Positions 43,356 through 51,925 of a DNA stretch of 64,000 bases are shown piece by piece. The stretch is taken from assembly GCF_008065375.1 (NCBI RefSeq), contig NZ_VJYI01000004.1, forward strand, positions 124,001-188,000. The letters are read 5' to 3'. Position numbers and translations under genes: made by a program. Below the pieces are notes generated by a model. The model saw nothing but the letters and a program-made list of their open reading frames with translations. It searched no databases and had not been told where the DNA came from. Source of the DNA: Nonomuraea sp. SYSU D8015 (GTDB taxonomy: Bacteria > Actinomycetota > Actinomycetes > Streptosporangiales > Streptosporangiaceae). The number at the start of each line of letters is the position of its first letter. Position 1 is the first letter of the stretch.

Positions 43356-43385
43356 AGTCTATCGATCGTTTGGACAAATAATCAA
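43356..43385 (-). promoter_or_regulatory. TetR-type operator D within a leaderless promoter
   Basis: On the minus strand, TTGATT (43380-43385) and TAGACT (43356-43361) are separated by 18 bases holding the operator half CGATCGATAG. Six bases separate the -10 from ATG 43349, so transcription would start at about the A of the start codon. Repressor at this site would cover the whole core promoter. The operator aligned with A-C spans 43356-43381. Confidence 0.7.
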
Positions 43386-43666
43386 TCGACGACGAGTCCC
43401 GTCAGGAACCCTAGCTCGTGGTCTTGCGCAAGAGCTTGACGCTGGTGCTGCCAGCCGAGGAGATCGCAGACCGCCCGACCGGAGCGGATCCGGCATCGCA
43501 GGCCAGCAGTCTCGCGGCGACGGCCGACAGACACTGCGAGCACGCATCCATCCAGGCGGGGGCATCAGGGTGATGGAGCGAGCGGTGACGGGCGCAGAAG
43601 GCGCTAGGGCGTCAACTCGGTGTGAACGCCGACATCAGCACCGAGAACGACACCTTTAAACTCCAC

Positions 43667-43679
43667 CTCACAATGTGAG
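43667..43679. promoter_or_regulatory. Palindrome upstream of the ECF sigma gene
   Basis: CTCAC-AAT-GTGAG is a perfect 5-bp inverted repeat 63 bases before the sigma factor start, in an otherwise featureless 393-base gap (43350-43742). It could be an operator. The rest of the gap, apart from operator D, shows nothing recognisable. Confidence 0.35.
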
Positions 43680-43742
43680 TGTCCAGGCAGAAATCTCATC
43701 AGGACCCAGCAACCACCCGACGTTTCAAGCAGAAGGACCTTC

Positions 43743-44627
43743 GTGACCTCGCCCGAGACCACCGCGATTGCTGTGTTCACCGAGCAGCGGCCTCGCCTGT
43801 TCGGATTGGCCTACCGGTTGCTCGGCTCGGCCAGTGAGGCTGAGGACATGGTGCAGGAGGCGTTCCTGCGGTGGAGCCAGGCAGGTCCGGTCGAGGTACC
43901 GGCTGCCTGGCTGACCAAGGTCGTCACCAACCTGTGCCTGAACCAGCTGGCCTCGGCGCGTCGGCGGAGGGAAAGCTACGTGGGGCCCTGGTTGCCTGAA
44001 CCGGTGCTCACCAGCGACGGCTCCCTCGGTCCACTGGAGACCGTGGAGCTGCGAGAGTCGGTGTCGCTCGGCATACTGATCCTGCTGGAACGCCTGAGCC
44101 CACTGGAGCGGGCCGTGTTCGTGCTGCGCGAGGCGTTCGGGCACAGCCACGCAGAGATCGGTGAGAGTCTCGACGTGGCAGAGGAGCACTCCCGGCAACT
44201 GCACCGCCGGGCCGTGGCGCATCTCGGCCGGGAGCGCAAACGGTTCGACATCGACCACGCCCAGCATCGCCGCATCGTGGAGCGATTCTTGGCCGCGACG
44301 CTGAACGGCGACGTCGCCGAGCTGGAGGCGATGCTGGCCGACGACGTGGTCGCCTGGGCCGATGGTGGGGGAGCGACCGCTGCGCGGCGGCCCGTGCTGG
44401 GCCACGACAGGGTGCTGCGCTACGTGCTTGGTTTCAGTGCCCGCCCGGAGGCGGCCGGGGTGAGGAGCGAGATCGCGGAGATCAACGGCCAGCCGGCCGC
44501 GCTGTTCCTGCTGGGACGGGAACTGCGCGCGGTCGTCGCCGTGGAGATCAGCGACGGACGTGTTTCCACGGTCCGTACGATGGTGAGCCCGGTCAAGCTC
44601 GCGTTCGCCGCCGCTCAGCTCATGTGA
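43743..44627 (+). CDS. ECF41-type RNA polymerase sigma factor with SnoaL-like C-terminal domain
   Basis: The 294-residue protein has sigma region 2 (about 12-75; RLFGLAYRLLGSASEAEDMV), region 4 (about 110-165; LLERLSPLERAVFVLREAFG and HAEIGESLDVAEEHSRQLH) and a C-terminal NTF2/SnoaL-like domain (about 175-294). The linker motif WLPEPV (83-88) and DGGG are ECF41 hallmarks. In this group the C-terminal domain replaces an anti-sigma factor, both restraining and aiding the sigma. ECF41 genes lie next to a COE gene (carboxymuconolactone decarboxylase, oxidoreductase or epimerase), and here an oxidoreductase follows. Confidence 0.9.
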   Translation: MTSPETTAIAVFTEQRPRLFGLAYRLLGSASEAEDMVQEAFLRWSQAGPVEVPAAWLTKVVTNLCLNQLASARRRRESYVGPWLPEPVLTSDGSLGPLETVELRESVSLGILILLERLSPLERAVFVLREAFGHSHAEIGESLDVAEEHSRQLHRRAVAHLGRERKRFDIDHAQHRRIVERFLAATLNGDVAELEAMLADDVVAWADGGGATAARRPVLGHDRVLRYVLGFSARPEAAGVRSEIAEINGQPAALFLLGRELRAVVAVEISDGRVSTVRTMVSPVKLAFAAAQLM

Positions 44628-44701
44628 GCACGATCACATTCGGGTGGTGTCACGGATCGCTCGTCTCGCCGGTTCAAGTGGGGACTCGATGAGGAGGAAC
44701 C

Positions 44702-45826
44702 ATGACAGACCGGATCGTGGTGCTGGGTGCCGGATATGCCGGGCTGGGCGCGGCCAAGCGCGCCGCCGCGCGCCTGCGCCGCGGTGACGCTCAGGTGACG
44801 CTGGTCAACGCACGGGACCATTTCGTGGAACGGGTGCGGCTCCACCAGCTCGCCGCCGGGCAACGCCTGCCTGATCTGCCGCTGGCACGTCTGCTCGAGG
44901 GCAGCGGTGTGGAGCTGGTGGTGGCCGAGGTGACCGGCCTCGATCTTCAAGCACGGGTGGTACGGCTCGACGCCGCGCCCTACAGCCTGAGCTACGACGT
45001 GCTCGTCTACGCGCTGGGCAGCGGCGCGGACATGGAGGCGGTGCCGGGGATCCGCGAGCACGCCTCAACGCTGGCCGCACCCGACCAGGCTGCACGGTTG
45101 CGCTCGCGCGTGGGTGACTCCGGCTCGGTCGCGGTGGTGGGCGGCGGGCTGACCGGGATCGAGGCCGCGACCGAGCTGGCCGAGCGGTACCCGAGGCTGA
45201 CCATTCGCCTGATCTCCGGCGGCCGGATCGGAGACGGGCTGACCGAACCGGCCCGCCGTCACCTTCACCGGGCCTTCCACCGCCTCGGCCTGACCGTCGA
45301 TGAGCACGCCGCGGTCACCGCGATCGGCGCGGACGGGGTGCTGCTGAACGACGGACGTGAGCTGCCCGCCGAGACAGTGGTGTGGGCGGCAGGGTTCCGC
45401 GTCCCCGAGCTGGCCGCCCAGGCCGGTCTGGCCACCGACGAGCACGGCCGCATGCTGGTCGACCCGGCGCTTCGCTCGCTGTCTCATCCGGAGGTCTTCG
45501 GTATCGGGGACGCGGCCGCCGCGCACACCCCGGGCGGGGCCTCGCGCATGTCCTGCCAGACCGGCCTCCCCATGGGTCTGCAGGCCGGTGACCGGGTGGC
45601 CGACCTTCTGAGAGGGCGGCAGCTCCGGCCTGCCAGGATCCGCTACGTGTGGCAGAACGTGAGCCTGGGCCGCCATGACGGCGTTACCCAGTTCACCCGT
45701 GCCGACGGCAGTCCGCTCGGCAGCGCGCTCCTCACCGGCCGGGCCTCCGCCCGTTTCAAGGAGGCCATCACGCGCGGCACCGTCTGGGCGATGCGCCATC
45801 CCGGCCCATACCGCCCCGCGGCCTGA
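44702..45826 (+). CDS. FAD-dependent NAD(P) oxidoreductase (NDH-2-like)
   Basis: The 374-residue two-Rossmann flavoprotein has an FAD motif IVVLGAGYAGLGAAKRAA (about 5-22), an NAD motif VAVVGGGLTGIEAATELA (about 142-160) and a late FGIGDAAAAHTPGG. It resembles type II NADH dehydrogenases and is the probable COE partner of the ECF41 sigma factor upstream. ATG 44702 follows GAGGAGGA. A TGTCAC motif at 44651, like the -35 of ECF41 promoters, lies upstream, but I find no matching CGTC at the usual distance. Confidence 0.87.
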   Translation: MTDRIVVLGAGYAGLGAAKRAAARLRRGDAQVTLVNARDHFVERVRLHQLAAGQRLPDLPLARLLEGSGVELVVAEVTGLDLQARVVRLDAAPYSLSYDVLVYALGSGADMEAVPGIREHASTLAAPDQAARLRSRVGDSGSVAVVGGGLTGIEAATELAERYPRLTIRLISGGRIGDGLTEPARRHLHRAFHRLGLTVDEHAAVTAIGADGVLLNDGRELPAETVVWAAGFRVPELAAQAGLATDEHGRMLVDPALRSLSHPEVFGIGDAAAAHTPGGASRMSCQTGLPMGLQAGDRVADLLRGRQLRPARIRYVWQNVSLGRHDGVTQFTRADGSPLGSALLTGRASARFKEAITRGTVWAMRHPGPYRPAA

Positions 45827-45860
45827 TCAACCCTATACACGACGGAAAGAGTGCTGCACT

Positions 45861-47041
45861 ATGTCCGAAATTCCGCTACCGTTCCGCCGGGACGCATCTT
45901 GCCCCTTCAGCCCCGACCCGCACACCGCCCGGTTGCGTGAAATGGAACCGTTTGCGGCCACCCAAACCCTGCTGCCCACCGGGGAGCAGACGGACGTCCG
46001 GCTGGTCATAAGCTACCGAGACGCCCGCGCCGTGCTGGGCAGCCCACATATGAGCAGCCGCCCCGGCCCGGAAGCCGCCGACCTGATCGCCGCGTTGCCC
46101 GGATTCCTGGTAACCATGGACCCGCCCGGCCACACCAGGATTCGACGCCTGTTGACCAGCCAGTTCACCGTCAAGCGGATCACCGCATTCCGGCCCCGTT
46201 TCGAAGAACTCGTCAGCGACACACTGAATCAAATGGAGCAGGATGGCGGCCCCCTGGACCTTATGAGGGCCTTCGCTCAGCCGCTGCCGTCGCTGGTGAT
46301 CTGCGAGCTGCTCGGGGTCCCGTACGCCGACCGCGCCGAATTCCAGCGACGCAGTGACATCCTGCTCGACCTGAGCCTGACGTTGGAGGAGCAGCAGGCC
46401 AACGGTGCCGAAATCTACGCCTACATGGCCAGGCTGGTCGCCGGCAACGGGCCCGGCCCGGCGACGACATACTCGGCACGCTGGTCAGTGAGCACGGCGA
46501 CGAGCTCAGTGACGCCGAGCTCATCGGGATCGGTGTCCTGTTGCTCATCGCCGGCCACGAGACCACGGCAAACAGGTTCGGCCTGGGCACCTTGTTGCTG
46601 CTGCGCCACCCCGACCAGTTCGCCCTCGTCCGCGACGACCTCGACCCCGCTCACCGCTGGGTGGAGGAGACGCTGCGCTATCTGTCCACCGTCCACACCG
46701 GACCCCTCCGCCGCGCCACGGCGGACCTCACCATCAACGGCACAGCAATCAGCAAGGGCGAGCAGATAGCAGTGTCCCTGCCCGCGGCCAACCGCGACCC
46801 GCACCTCCTGGGCGAGCCCGACCGCTTTGACGTGACACGCCGACCCAGGGCGCACACCGCCTTCGGCCACGGCATTCATCAGTGCCTGGGCCAGCAACTG
46901 GCCCGTATGGAATTGTGAGTCGCCATCCCTGCGCTGCTTCGCCGCTTCCCCGGCCTGCGCCTGGCCATCCCGTTCGAGGAACTGCGCTACCGCGACATGG
47001 CCGCCGTTCACGGCGTGCTCACACTGCCGGTCACCTGGTAA
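45861..47041 (+). pseudogene. Broken cytochrome P450
   Basis: Reading from ATG 45861 gives a normal bacterial P450 N-half (SEIPLPFRRDASCPFSPDP, FLVTMDPPGHTRIRRLLTSQ). Near 46455, after YAYMARLVA, one frameshift is needed to continue with LLLIAGHETTANRFGLG (I helix), ETLRYLSTVHTGPLRR (K helix) and the heme loop FGHGIHQCLG. Just after ARMEL a TGA (46916-46918) interrupts the frame, and the natural end (RRFPGLRLAIPFEEL to TAA 47041) follows. One frameshift and one nonsense change therefore inactivate it. It belonged with the flavoprotein or the ECF41 pair. Confidence 0.9.
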
Positions 47042-47209
47042 CTTCCCGCGGCCCAGCAGAAGCTGCCCAACCATATTGCCCCACATTCCCTCCGCCGTGG
47101 GCTACCTGCTTTCCGGCTGGGGCCTGCTGGGCCGTCGAGGGCGACTGGTGGGCGCTGGCCGCGTTGGGCGTACTGGTACCGCTGCTCCTGGGCGCGTGGG
47201 CGACGCTGC

Positions 47210-47670
47210 TCACCTGGCGTGCGGCGCGGTGTTCGGTCCCACCGCCACGGGCGAGACCGCATACGCCCAGCGGCTGCTGCACCTGCTGAAGCCGGACATG
47301 CTCCTACGGTGGGACAAACGATTCGACGGCAACTGCCGCGCCCCGTCCTGTTCCGCCTGGCCGGCGGCTCCGCTGTCGGTAATCGGCTCGGTCCCGGTGC
47401 GGATCGTCGACGCCCAGGTCACCGTGACCTGCACCGACGGCACCGTCCTCGGCGCCTCCTATCGGCTGGCCACCACGCTGACCAACGCCCGCCGCCACTC
47501 GGCCGGCGCCCTGGTCTCCCTGTATCACCAGCGCTGGAAACGCGAATCGGCTTACAACGCGCTGCGGCACACCATCCTGCACGGGCGCGTGCTGAGGCCG
47601 GGCGACGCCGTCGGCGTCGAGAGGAGATGTGGGCGCTGGTCACGCGAGGGACGCCGTGTCGCCGGTGAAC
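47210..47670 (+). pseudogene. IS4-family transposase remnant
   Basis: The C-terminal half of an IS4-type DDE transposase is recognisable: GAVFGPTATGETAYAQRLLH, then PDMLLRWDKRFDGN, PLSVIGSVPVRIVDAQVTVT, and the YREK-like LVSLYHQRWKRESAYNALRH with HTILHGRVLR. An internal deletion follows FDGN, and the end is frame-shifted near 47625. No inverted repeats are seen. Just before it (47109-47225) is a short hydrophobic piece (ALAALGVLVPLLLGAWATLL) of an unknown membrane protein. The stretch 47680-48030 holds nothing I recognise. Confidence 0.7.
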
Positions 47671-48039
47671 CTGCAGGCTTGAGCCGGCGTCTAATGGATC
47701 ATGAACCTACGGCGCCTGGAACGCTCGCCAGCTCTGCTGTCCGCTCTAGCAGCCCCGTTCGCTGTACGCCGCGGTAAACCAGATCGCATTCCAGATCGCC
47801 GCCCACCCGGCAGGGCTTTCCTGGTACGGAGAGCCCTGGACGGATGCGACGCTGCAACAACTGGATAGAGCTATCGCGCAGGCACGTGGGGTGACGTTCA
47901 GCTACACGCTTGTCCTCGCCATCGAGGCGGTCTTTCTCGCTGTGCTCGCCCAGCCGAGCCGTCGATCCACTGTCAGTAACATCCTGGCGTGCCAATGGGT
48001 CAGCGTGATGCATCTGCTGACTCTTGCCCTGGCCATAGT

Positions 48040-48316
48040 GGTCAGGCCGCCGCCGACTTCTATGAGCAAGGCTTCCTGCTGGCCGCCTCGCTGTTCTCCG
48101 AGCCACCGCTGTTTGATGCGCCCCCCAGCGCGCAGCGCTCCGAAGCCGCGGGGCGGGACCTCCATTCGCCGGGCGCGCACTCGGTGATTACCTTGCGGCG
48201 GAGCAGAAACGCGGCCACGCCAGCAAGAACATCGACCCCAGGGCCCGACCGACCTACTCCTCGGCGCCTGCGTCGAAGGCGCGTTTCTCGGCCAATTCGC
48301 CGACGAGACCCAGTAG
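48040..48316 (+). pseudogene. Probable TetR-family C-terminal remnant
   Basis: The pieces AAADFYEQGFLLAASLFSEP and, in another frame, LLLGACVEGAFLGQFADETQ (stop at 48316) look like the ligand-binding end of a TetR/AcrR regulator. Frameshifts lie between the pieces and no DNA-binding part remains. The recognition is by pattern only and is uncertain. Confidence 0.35.
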
Positions 48317-48509
48317 AGGCTGAGGGCCCAGAAGTTCGCCAACTCCCTTGTCCGCACGCTGCTCAACGGTCTCACACCACACAGGTCCTGACGGAGCGGC
48401 AGGAATGCCATAACGGACGCAAGCGACCAGATGACGGTGGCCGAATCCTACTGCATGTTGGCCTTTGAGCCACTTGGCTGGGGTGTCGGCTGACCAACAG
48501 GATGGACGC

Positions 48510-49175
48510 ATGGACGAGAGCACGAGAATGGTCGATGATGATCTGCTCGCTCTGCCGGACAGTGCCACGGCGCGCGAAGCGCTCGACTGGATCAGGCGGA
48601 TCGAGCCGGAATGGTTGGTTAATCACAGCGTTCGCAGTTTCCTGTTCGCGCGGCTGCTCGCCCGGCACCGCCGAATGCGGCCGGGTAAAGATTATGATCC
48701 GGAGCTGTTGTTCCTGGCGTGCGTGCTGCACGATGTCGGGCTGACCGACGAGGGAAACGGCAGCCAACGGTTCGAAGTGGACGGTGCGGATCTGGCCGCG
48801 GACTTCGTGGCTGCTCGCGGCTTCGACGCCGAGGCGGTCGACACCGTCTGGAAGGCCATCGCCCTGCACACCTCGTTCGGGATCGTCGATCGGTGCGGCG
48901 CGGTGTGCGCATTGCTCCACGGTGGCACCGTCATCGACATCACCGCGAACGGCAGCGAGTGCATCTCCGATGCCGAGGCCCAGCTGATCCACGACGCATA
49001 CCCGCGGCGGTCTGCGGTGCGTCAGCTATTGGGCGCGATCGGCGATCAGGTCGTCACCCGCCCGGAAAAGGGGCCAGTGATGACCCTTCCTGCGGAGCTC
49101 GCGCGGCTGCGTAGCGTCAACGAGCTCACCCGTTTCGAGGACCAGATGATCGCCGCGTCACGCTGGGGAAGTTGA
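48510..49175 (+). CDS. HD-domain protein
   Basis: This intact 221-residue protein has an HD metal-phosphohydrolase-like domain: the first His in WLVNHSVRSFLFARLLA, the HD pair in LFLACVLHDVGLTDEG, and a later His in AIALHTSFGIVDRCG. It resembles the 'HD domain-containing protein' group linked to cyanamide hydratases and uncharacterised phosphohydrolases. ATG 48510 is favoured over a TTG 45 bases upstream. It stands alone in a decayed region. The substrate is unknown. Confidence 0.8.
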   Translation: MDESTRMVDDDLLALPDSATAREALDWIRRIEPEWLVNHSVRSFLFARLLARHRRMRPGKDYDPELLFLACVLHDVGLTDEGNGSQRFEVDGADLAADFVAARGFDAEAVDTVWKAIALHTSFGIVDRCGAVCALLHGGTVIDITANGSECISDAEAQLIHDAYPRRSAVRQLLGAIGDQVVTRPEKGPVMTLPAELARLRSVNELTRFEDQMIAASRWGS

Positions 49176-49186
49176 AACCGGGCGCT

Positions 49187-49312
49187 CTACGTGGAGGCGA
49201 ACGTTCTGCGATAGTCAGCGGGTGAGGTGCCGACCAGCCGACGGAAATGCATGCGCAGGTTGACCACCGTGCCGATACCGCAGCGGTTGGCGACCTGCTC
49301 GATGCTGGGTCC
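49187..49312 (-). pseudogene. AraC-type HTH fragment
   Basis: On the minus strand the last roughly 40 residues of a GlxA/FtrA-type AraC regulator can be read: SIEQVANRCGIGTVVNLRMH, FRRLVGTSPADYRRTF, then a stop at 49187-49189. Nothing of the rest of the gene is present. Confidence 0.6.
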
Positions 49313-49572
49313 TCAGCCGGGAGATCGCCTCGGAGCTACCCTGGGCGCGGAACGCGGTCAGCGCGATGCGTATCGGCGACGTTTCCCTGCAGGTCCGCCA
49401 ACAGATCCAAGCCCAGATCGCGCCGCAGATCTCCGACGCGTGCGGGCACACCTTCTGGATCGTGTTCTTTCTCACGGCCGCCCTGTTCGGGCCGGCGCTG
49501 GCGCTCCCCCGGCACGGCAGGCTCAGGCGAGCCGCCGGGTTGGTGGAGGCGACGCCGACCCGTTCCAGGTAG
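49309..49572 (+). pseudogene. MFS transporter C-terminal fragment
   Basis: Part of the plus-strand frame reads VSLQVRQQIQAQIAPQISDA followed by HTFWIVFFLTAALFGPALAL, which looks like the last membrane helix of a DHA2-type multidrug MFS porter. It abuts the AraC fragment at 49312, a rearrangement junction. Confidence 0.45.
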
Positions 49573-49818
49573 TCGGCCAGTGCCTGGCGGGCGTCGCGAC
49601 CGAGAAAGACGTTGTCTCCCGATGTTCATCCTCTGCGGCTCATCGTGTGCGGCGCTTCCGAGACGACTGTGTTCTCGGAAGCGCTCGCATCGAGGACTTC
49701 CGAGAACACTGGCCCAACGGTAAGTAAACCGCGCCGGGTTTCATGGAGGCTGGTGTGCCCCGGGTTGAGTGGAGGCGGATTTCTGGATTCTTGTGCCACT
49801 TGATGAGAGGAAAGTGGC

Positions 49819-49908
49819 ATGGGACGACGGGGCTACCCGCCGGAGTTCCGCGCAAGACGCTGGACCTGGTCGAGGCGGGTCGTAAGGTCACCGACCTGGC
49901 ACCAGATG
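49819..49908 (+). pseudogene. IS3-family OrfA N-terminal remnant
   Basis: MGRRGYPPEFR and, one base out of frame, TLDLVEAGRKVTDLA match the start of an IS3-type OrfA helix-turn-helix. The match ends at about 49908, where the sequence continues as the complement of an OrfB gene. The two pieces are therefore joined head to head. Confidence 0.6.
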
Positions 49909-50425
49909 GCCATCTCCAGCGCGTCCAACGCCAGGTCGGTGCGCAGGTGATCGGCCAGTCGCCAGCCCATGATCCTGCGGGAGAGGGCGTCGAGGACGAA
50001 CGCGGTGTAGACGAGCCCGGCCCAGGTGTGGACGTAGGCCAGATCCGCCACCCACAGCCGGTTCGGCGCGTTCGCGGTAAAGTCCCGCTCGACCAGGTCG
50101 GCCGGACGTGGGGACGCCGGTTCGGGCAGCGTGGTCCGGCGCTTGTGGTCACCGCGGACCGCGCCCGTCAGGCCCAGGCGCTTCATCAGCCGGACGATGG
50201 TGCAACGGGCTACCCGGATTCCTTGCCGGTTGCGTTCCTTCCAGATCTTGCGCACGCCGTATACCTCGAAGTTGTCGCTCCACACCCGGGCAATGTGGTC
50301 CATCAGTTACTGGTCGCGCAGAGCCCGCACCGAGGGCGGCGGGTCTTGGCCGCGTGATAGGTCGAGGGTGCAAACTCCAGCACCCGGCAGATCGGCTCGA
50401 TGCATCACTGGCCGAGCCGGCGGGC
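49909..50425 (-). pseudogene. IS3-family OrfB (transposase) remnant
   Basis: The gene begins with ICRVLEFAPSTYHAAKTR (about 50400-50340), is frame-shifted, hits a TAA just before LMDHIARVWSDNFEVYGVRK, and continues through NRLWVADLAYVHTWAGLVYT (first catalytic Asp) and RTDLALDALEMAIW. There it is cut off by the OrfA piece, so the last catalytic residues are absent. It has at least one frameshift, one nonsense codon and a truncated 3' end. Confidence 0.75.
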
Positions 50426-50439
50426 GCAGGGGGACGGTC

Positions 50440-50720
50440 AGGCGCGGGCGCGCTTGAGCCGTTCGTGCAGGGGGCGCCGATCTCGCCGGGGGTGAAGTCC
50501 ATCGCGTTCTCCCCGACGGTCACCTCGAAGCTGTACCGGGACGGGTCCGGTCCGGATCGCACCCGGCCGTACAGCTGAATGCCGTGTTCGGCGAGCATGT
50601 CCGCGCCGGCCCGCTCCAGCGAGAACAGAACCGGGTTGAGCAGGTATTGGCTGCGGTTGGTGTGGGAGTATTTGCCGGCTTGGGTGCGATTGCATCACGC
50701 AGTTGGCCGGTCATCTCTAG
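50440..50720 (-). pseudogene. Unassigned coding fragment
   Basis: An open stretch reads LNPVLFSLERAGADMLAEHG, IQLYGRVRSGPDPSRYSFEV and TVGENAMDFTPGEIGAPLHE, with a stop after LKRARA. The composition looks coding, but I do not recognise the family, there is no clear start, and a frame change is needed near 50475. It is probably a gene remnant. Confidence 0.35.
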
Positions 50721-50739
50721 CAGCTAGCACGGCGTTCCT

Positions 50740-51083
50740 CGGCTGCGCGAGACGACCCTGCCGGAGCTTGTCAGGCAGCGAATCATCGGCGCCGGGGAGA
50801 CCGACGCCGCCTACGGCTGCGTCTTCGACATCGCGCAGCGGGCATCCTGGCGACCCGAGTACGGCGGCCGCGCACTGCGCAACGCCTTCTTCGACCGCTG
50901 GCACGGCCGGGAGCCGAACTGGCCACCGACGAGTCCGCCCGCGCCGAACTGGAGGCCGCACGCCGCACCCTCGACTTTGACACGGCCTACCAGTACGCGG
51001 GCCAGGCCGTCGGATTGGTGTGCCGCCAGCGCACGGCCGCGGACGTGGTCCGCGACTTGGCGCCGCCACCGACCAGTTCCTGA
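50740..51083 (+). pseudogene. Nitronate monooxygenase C-terminal remnant
   Basis: The frame reads AAYGCVFDIAQRASWRPEYG, GRALRNAFFDRWHGRE, then after a one-base shift ATDESARAELEAARR, FDTAYQYAGQAVGLVCRQRT and ADVVRDL. This matches the C-terminal end of nitronate monooxygenases (2-nitropropane dioxygenase family). The FMN-binding barrel is absent. Confidence 0.6.
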
Positions 51084-51243
51084 GCCGCTTCGGCCGCCTA
51101 TGGTCGCGTCCTGGCACGGCATCGTCCTTCGCGCTGCCGAATCGCTACGGCAGACCTCCTGATACGGCATGTCCGGGATCAAGCACGAACCAGGCGGTGC
51201 CGTTGGAGAACGACACGGGCACTGGCCTGGCGCCGGGGCTGGG

Positions 51244-51657
51244 TCAGGCGGTGTGGCGGGAGCGGGCCAGAGCGAGCCCACCGAGGACCATGGCGATCAG
51301 CCCGATCACCAGGTTCACGTAGCCCCCTACTATTCCGTAGCCGGTGCCGGGACCGCCCTCGGCGGCGGCCACAACCAGCCCGCCGATGACCGTGCAGGCC
51401 AGCCCCGCTATCAGGGCCACGATGGCCCCCCTCCTCCCACCGGTGCCGATACGACCGGCAGAGCGGGCCAGAGCCAGCCCGCCGATGACGACGCCGGGCA
51501 GCCCCAGCAGAGCGGCCACCACAGTCCAGAGACGCCCGGAGGTCAAGGTGTAAGCACCGACGGGCTGGACCAAAACGTGCGCGGCTGCCGGTGTGGCGAG
51601 CCCCACAATTCCGAGCAGGGTGGCTGCGGCGATGGCTAGCAAGTGACGGACGGACAT
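51244..51657 (-). CDS. Small membrane protein, DUF6223-like
   Basis: This 137-residue protein has a signal peptide (SVRHLLAIAAATLLGIVGLA, cleavage near PAAAH) and three further hydrophobic segments (TVVAALLGLPGVVIGGLALA, GAIVALIAGLACTVIGGLVV, LVIGLIAMVLGGLALA). Two of them contain the repeated unit V(I/L)GGLALARS. It fits the DUF6223 group of actinomycete membrane proteins of unknown function. AAAGGA six bases before ATG 51657 supports translation. It is one of two intact genes in this decayed stretch. Confidence 0.75.
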   Translation of the reverse strand: MSVRHLLAIAAATLLGIVGLATPAAAHVLVQPVGAYTLTSGRLWTVVAALLGLPGVVIGGLALARSAGRIGTGGRRGAIVALIAGLACTVIGGLVVAAAEGGPGTGYGIVGGYVNLVIGLIAMVLGGLALARSRHTA

Positions 51658-51823
51658 GAGGATCCTTTCTTGCGAATGACGAGGGGTTGGCAGTGTGCAG
51701 CGCGGTGACTTGGCCTATGCCGGTCGAGGTGCCGGTGACGAGCGTGAGCGCCTGGGAGGGGTTTCACGGAATCGATCATCGCGCCGTCGAAGCGACCGCG
51801 GCCTCCGACAGCGGACGGCAGTC

Positions 51824-51843
51824 TCTACGCAGTTCTGCGTAGA
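51824..51843. promoter_or_regulatory. Perfect palindromic site TCTACGCAG-TT-CTGCGTAGA
   Basis: Nine-bp arms surround a TT centre in the 268-base gap before the kinase remnant. There is no T tract, so an operator for a former regulator is as likely as a terminator. Nothing else is seen in the gap. Confidence 0.4.
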
Positions 51844-51925
51844 CGACTCGTGCCTCGGTACGTCCGTCGTCGTAGGCGGTCGCGCGTCTGGGGGAGTGTT
51901 CTCGCGCGGACCGTAGGATCGCGGC

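Noticed and set aside
44645..44670. ECF41 target promoter (TGTCAC and CGTC) before the flavoprotein gene
   Set aside because: TGTCAC is present but no CGTC lies at the expected distance of about 16 bases; the only CGTC is 8 bases away.
49540..49620. Minus-strand reading VFLGRDARQALADYLE as a tyrosine-recombinase fragment
   Set aside because: Only about 20 residues look suggestive and no catalytic Arg/His/Tyr can be placed, so it is too weak to list as a feature.
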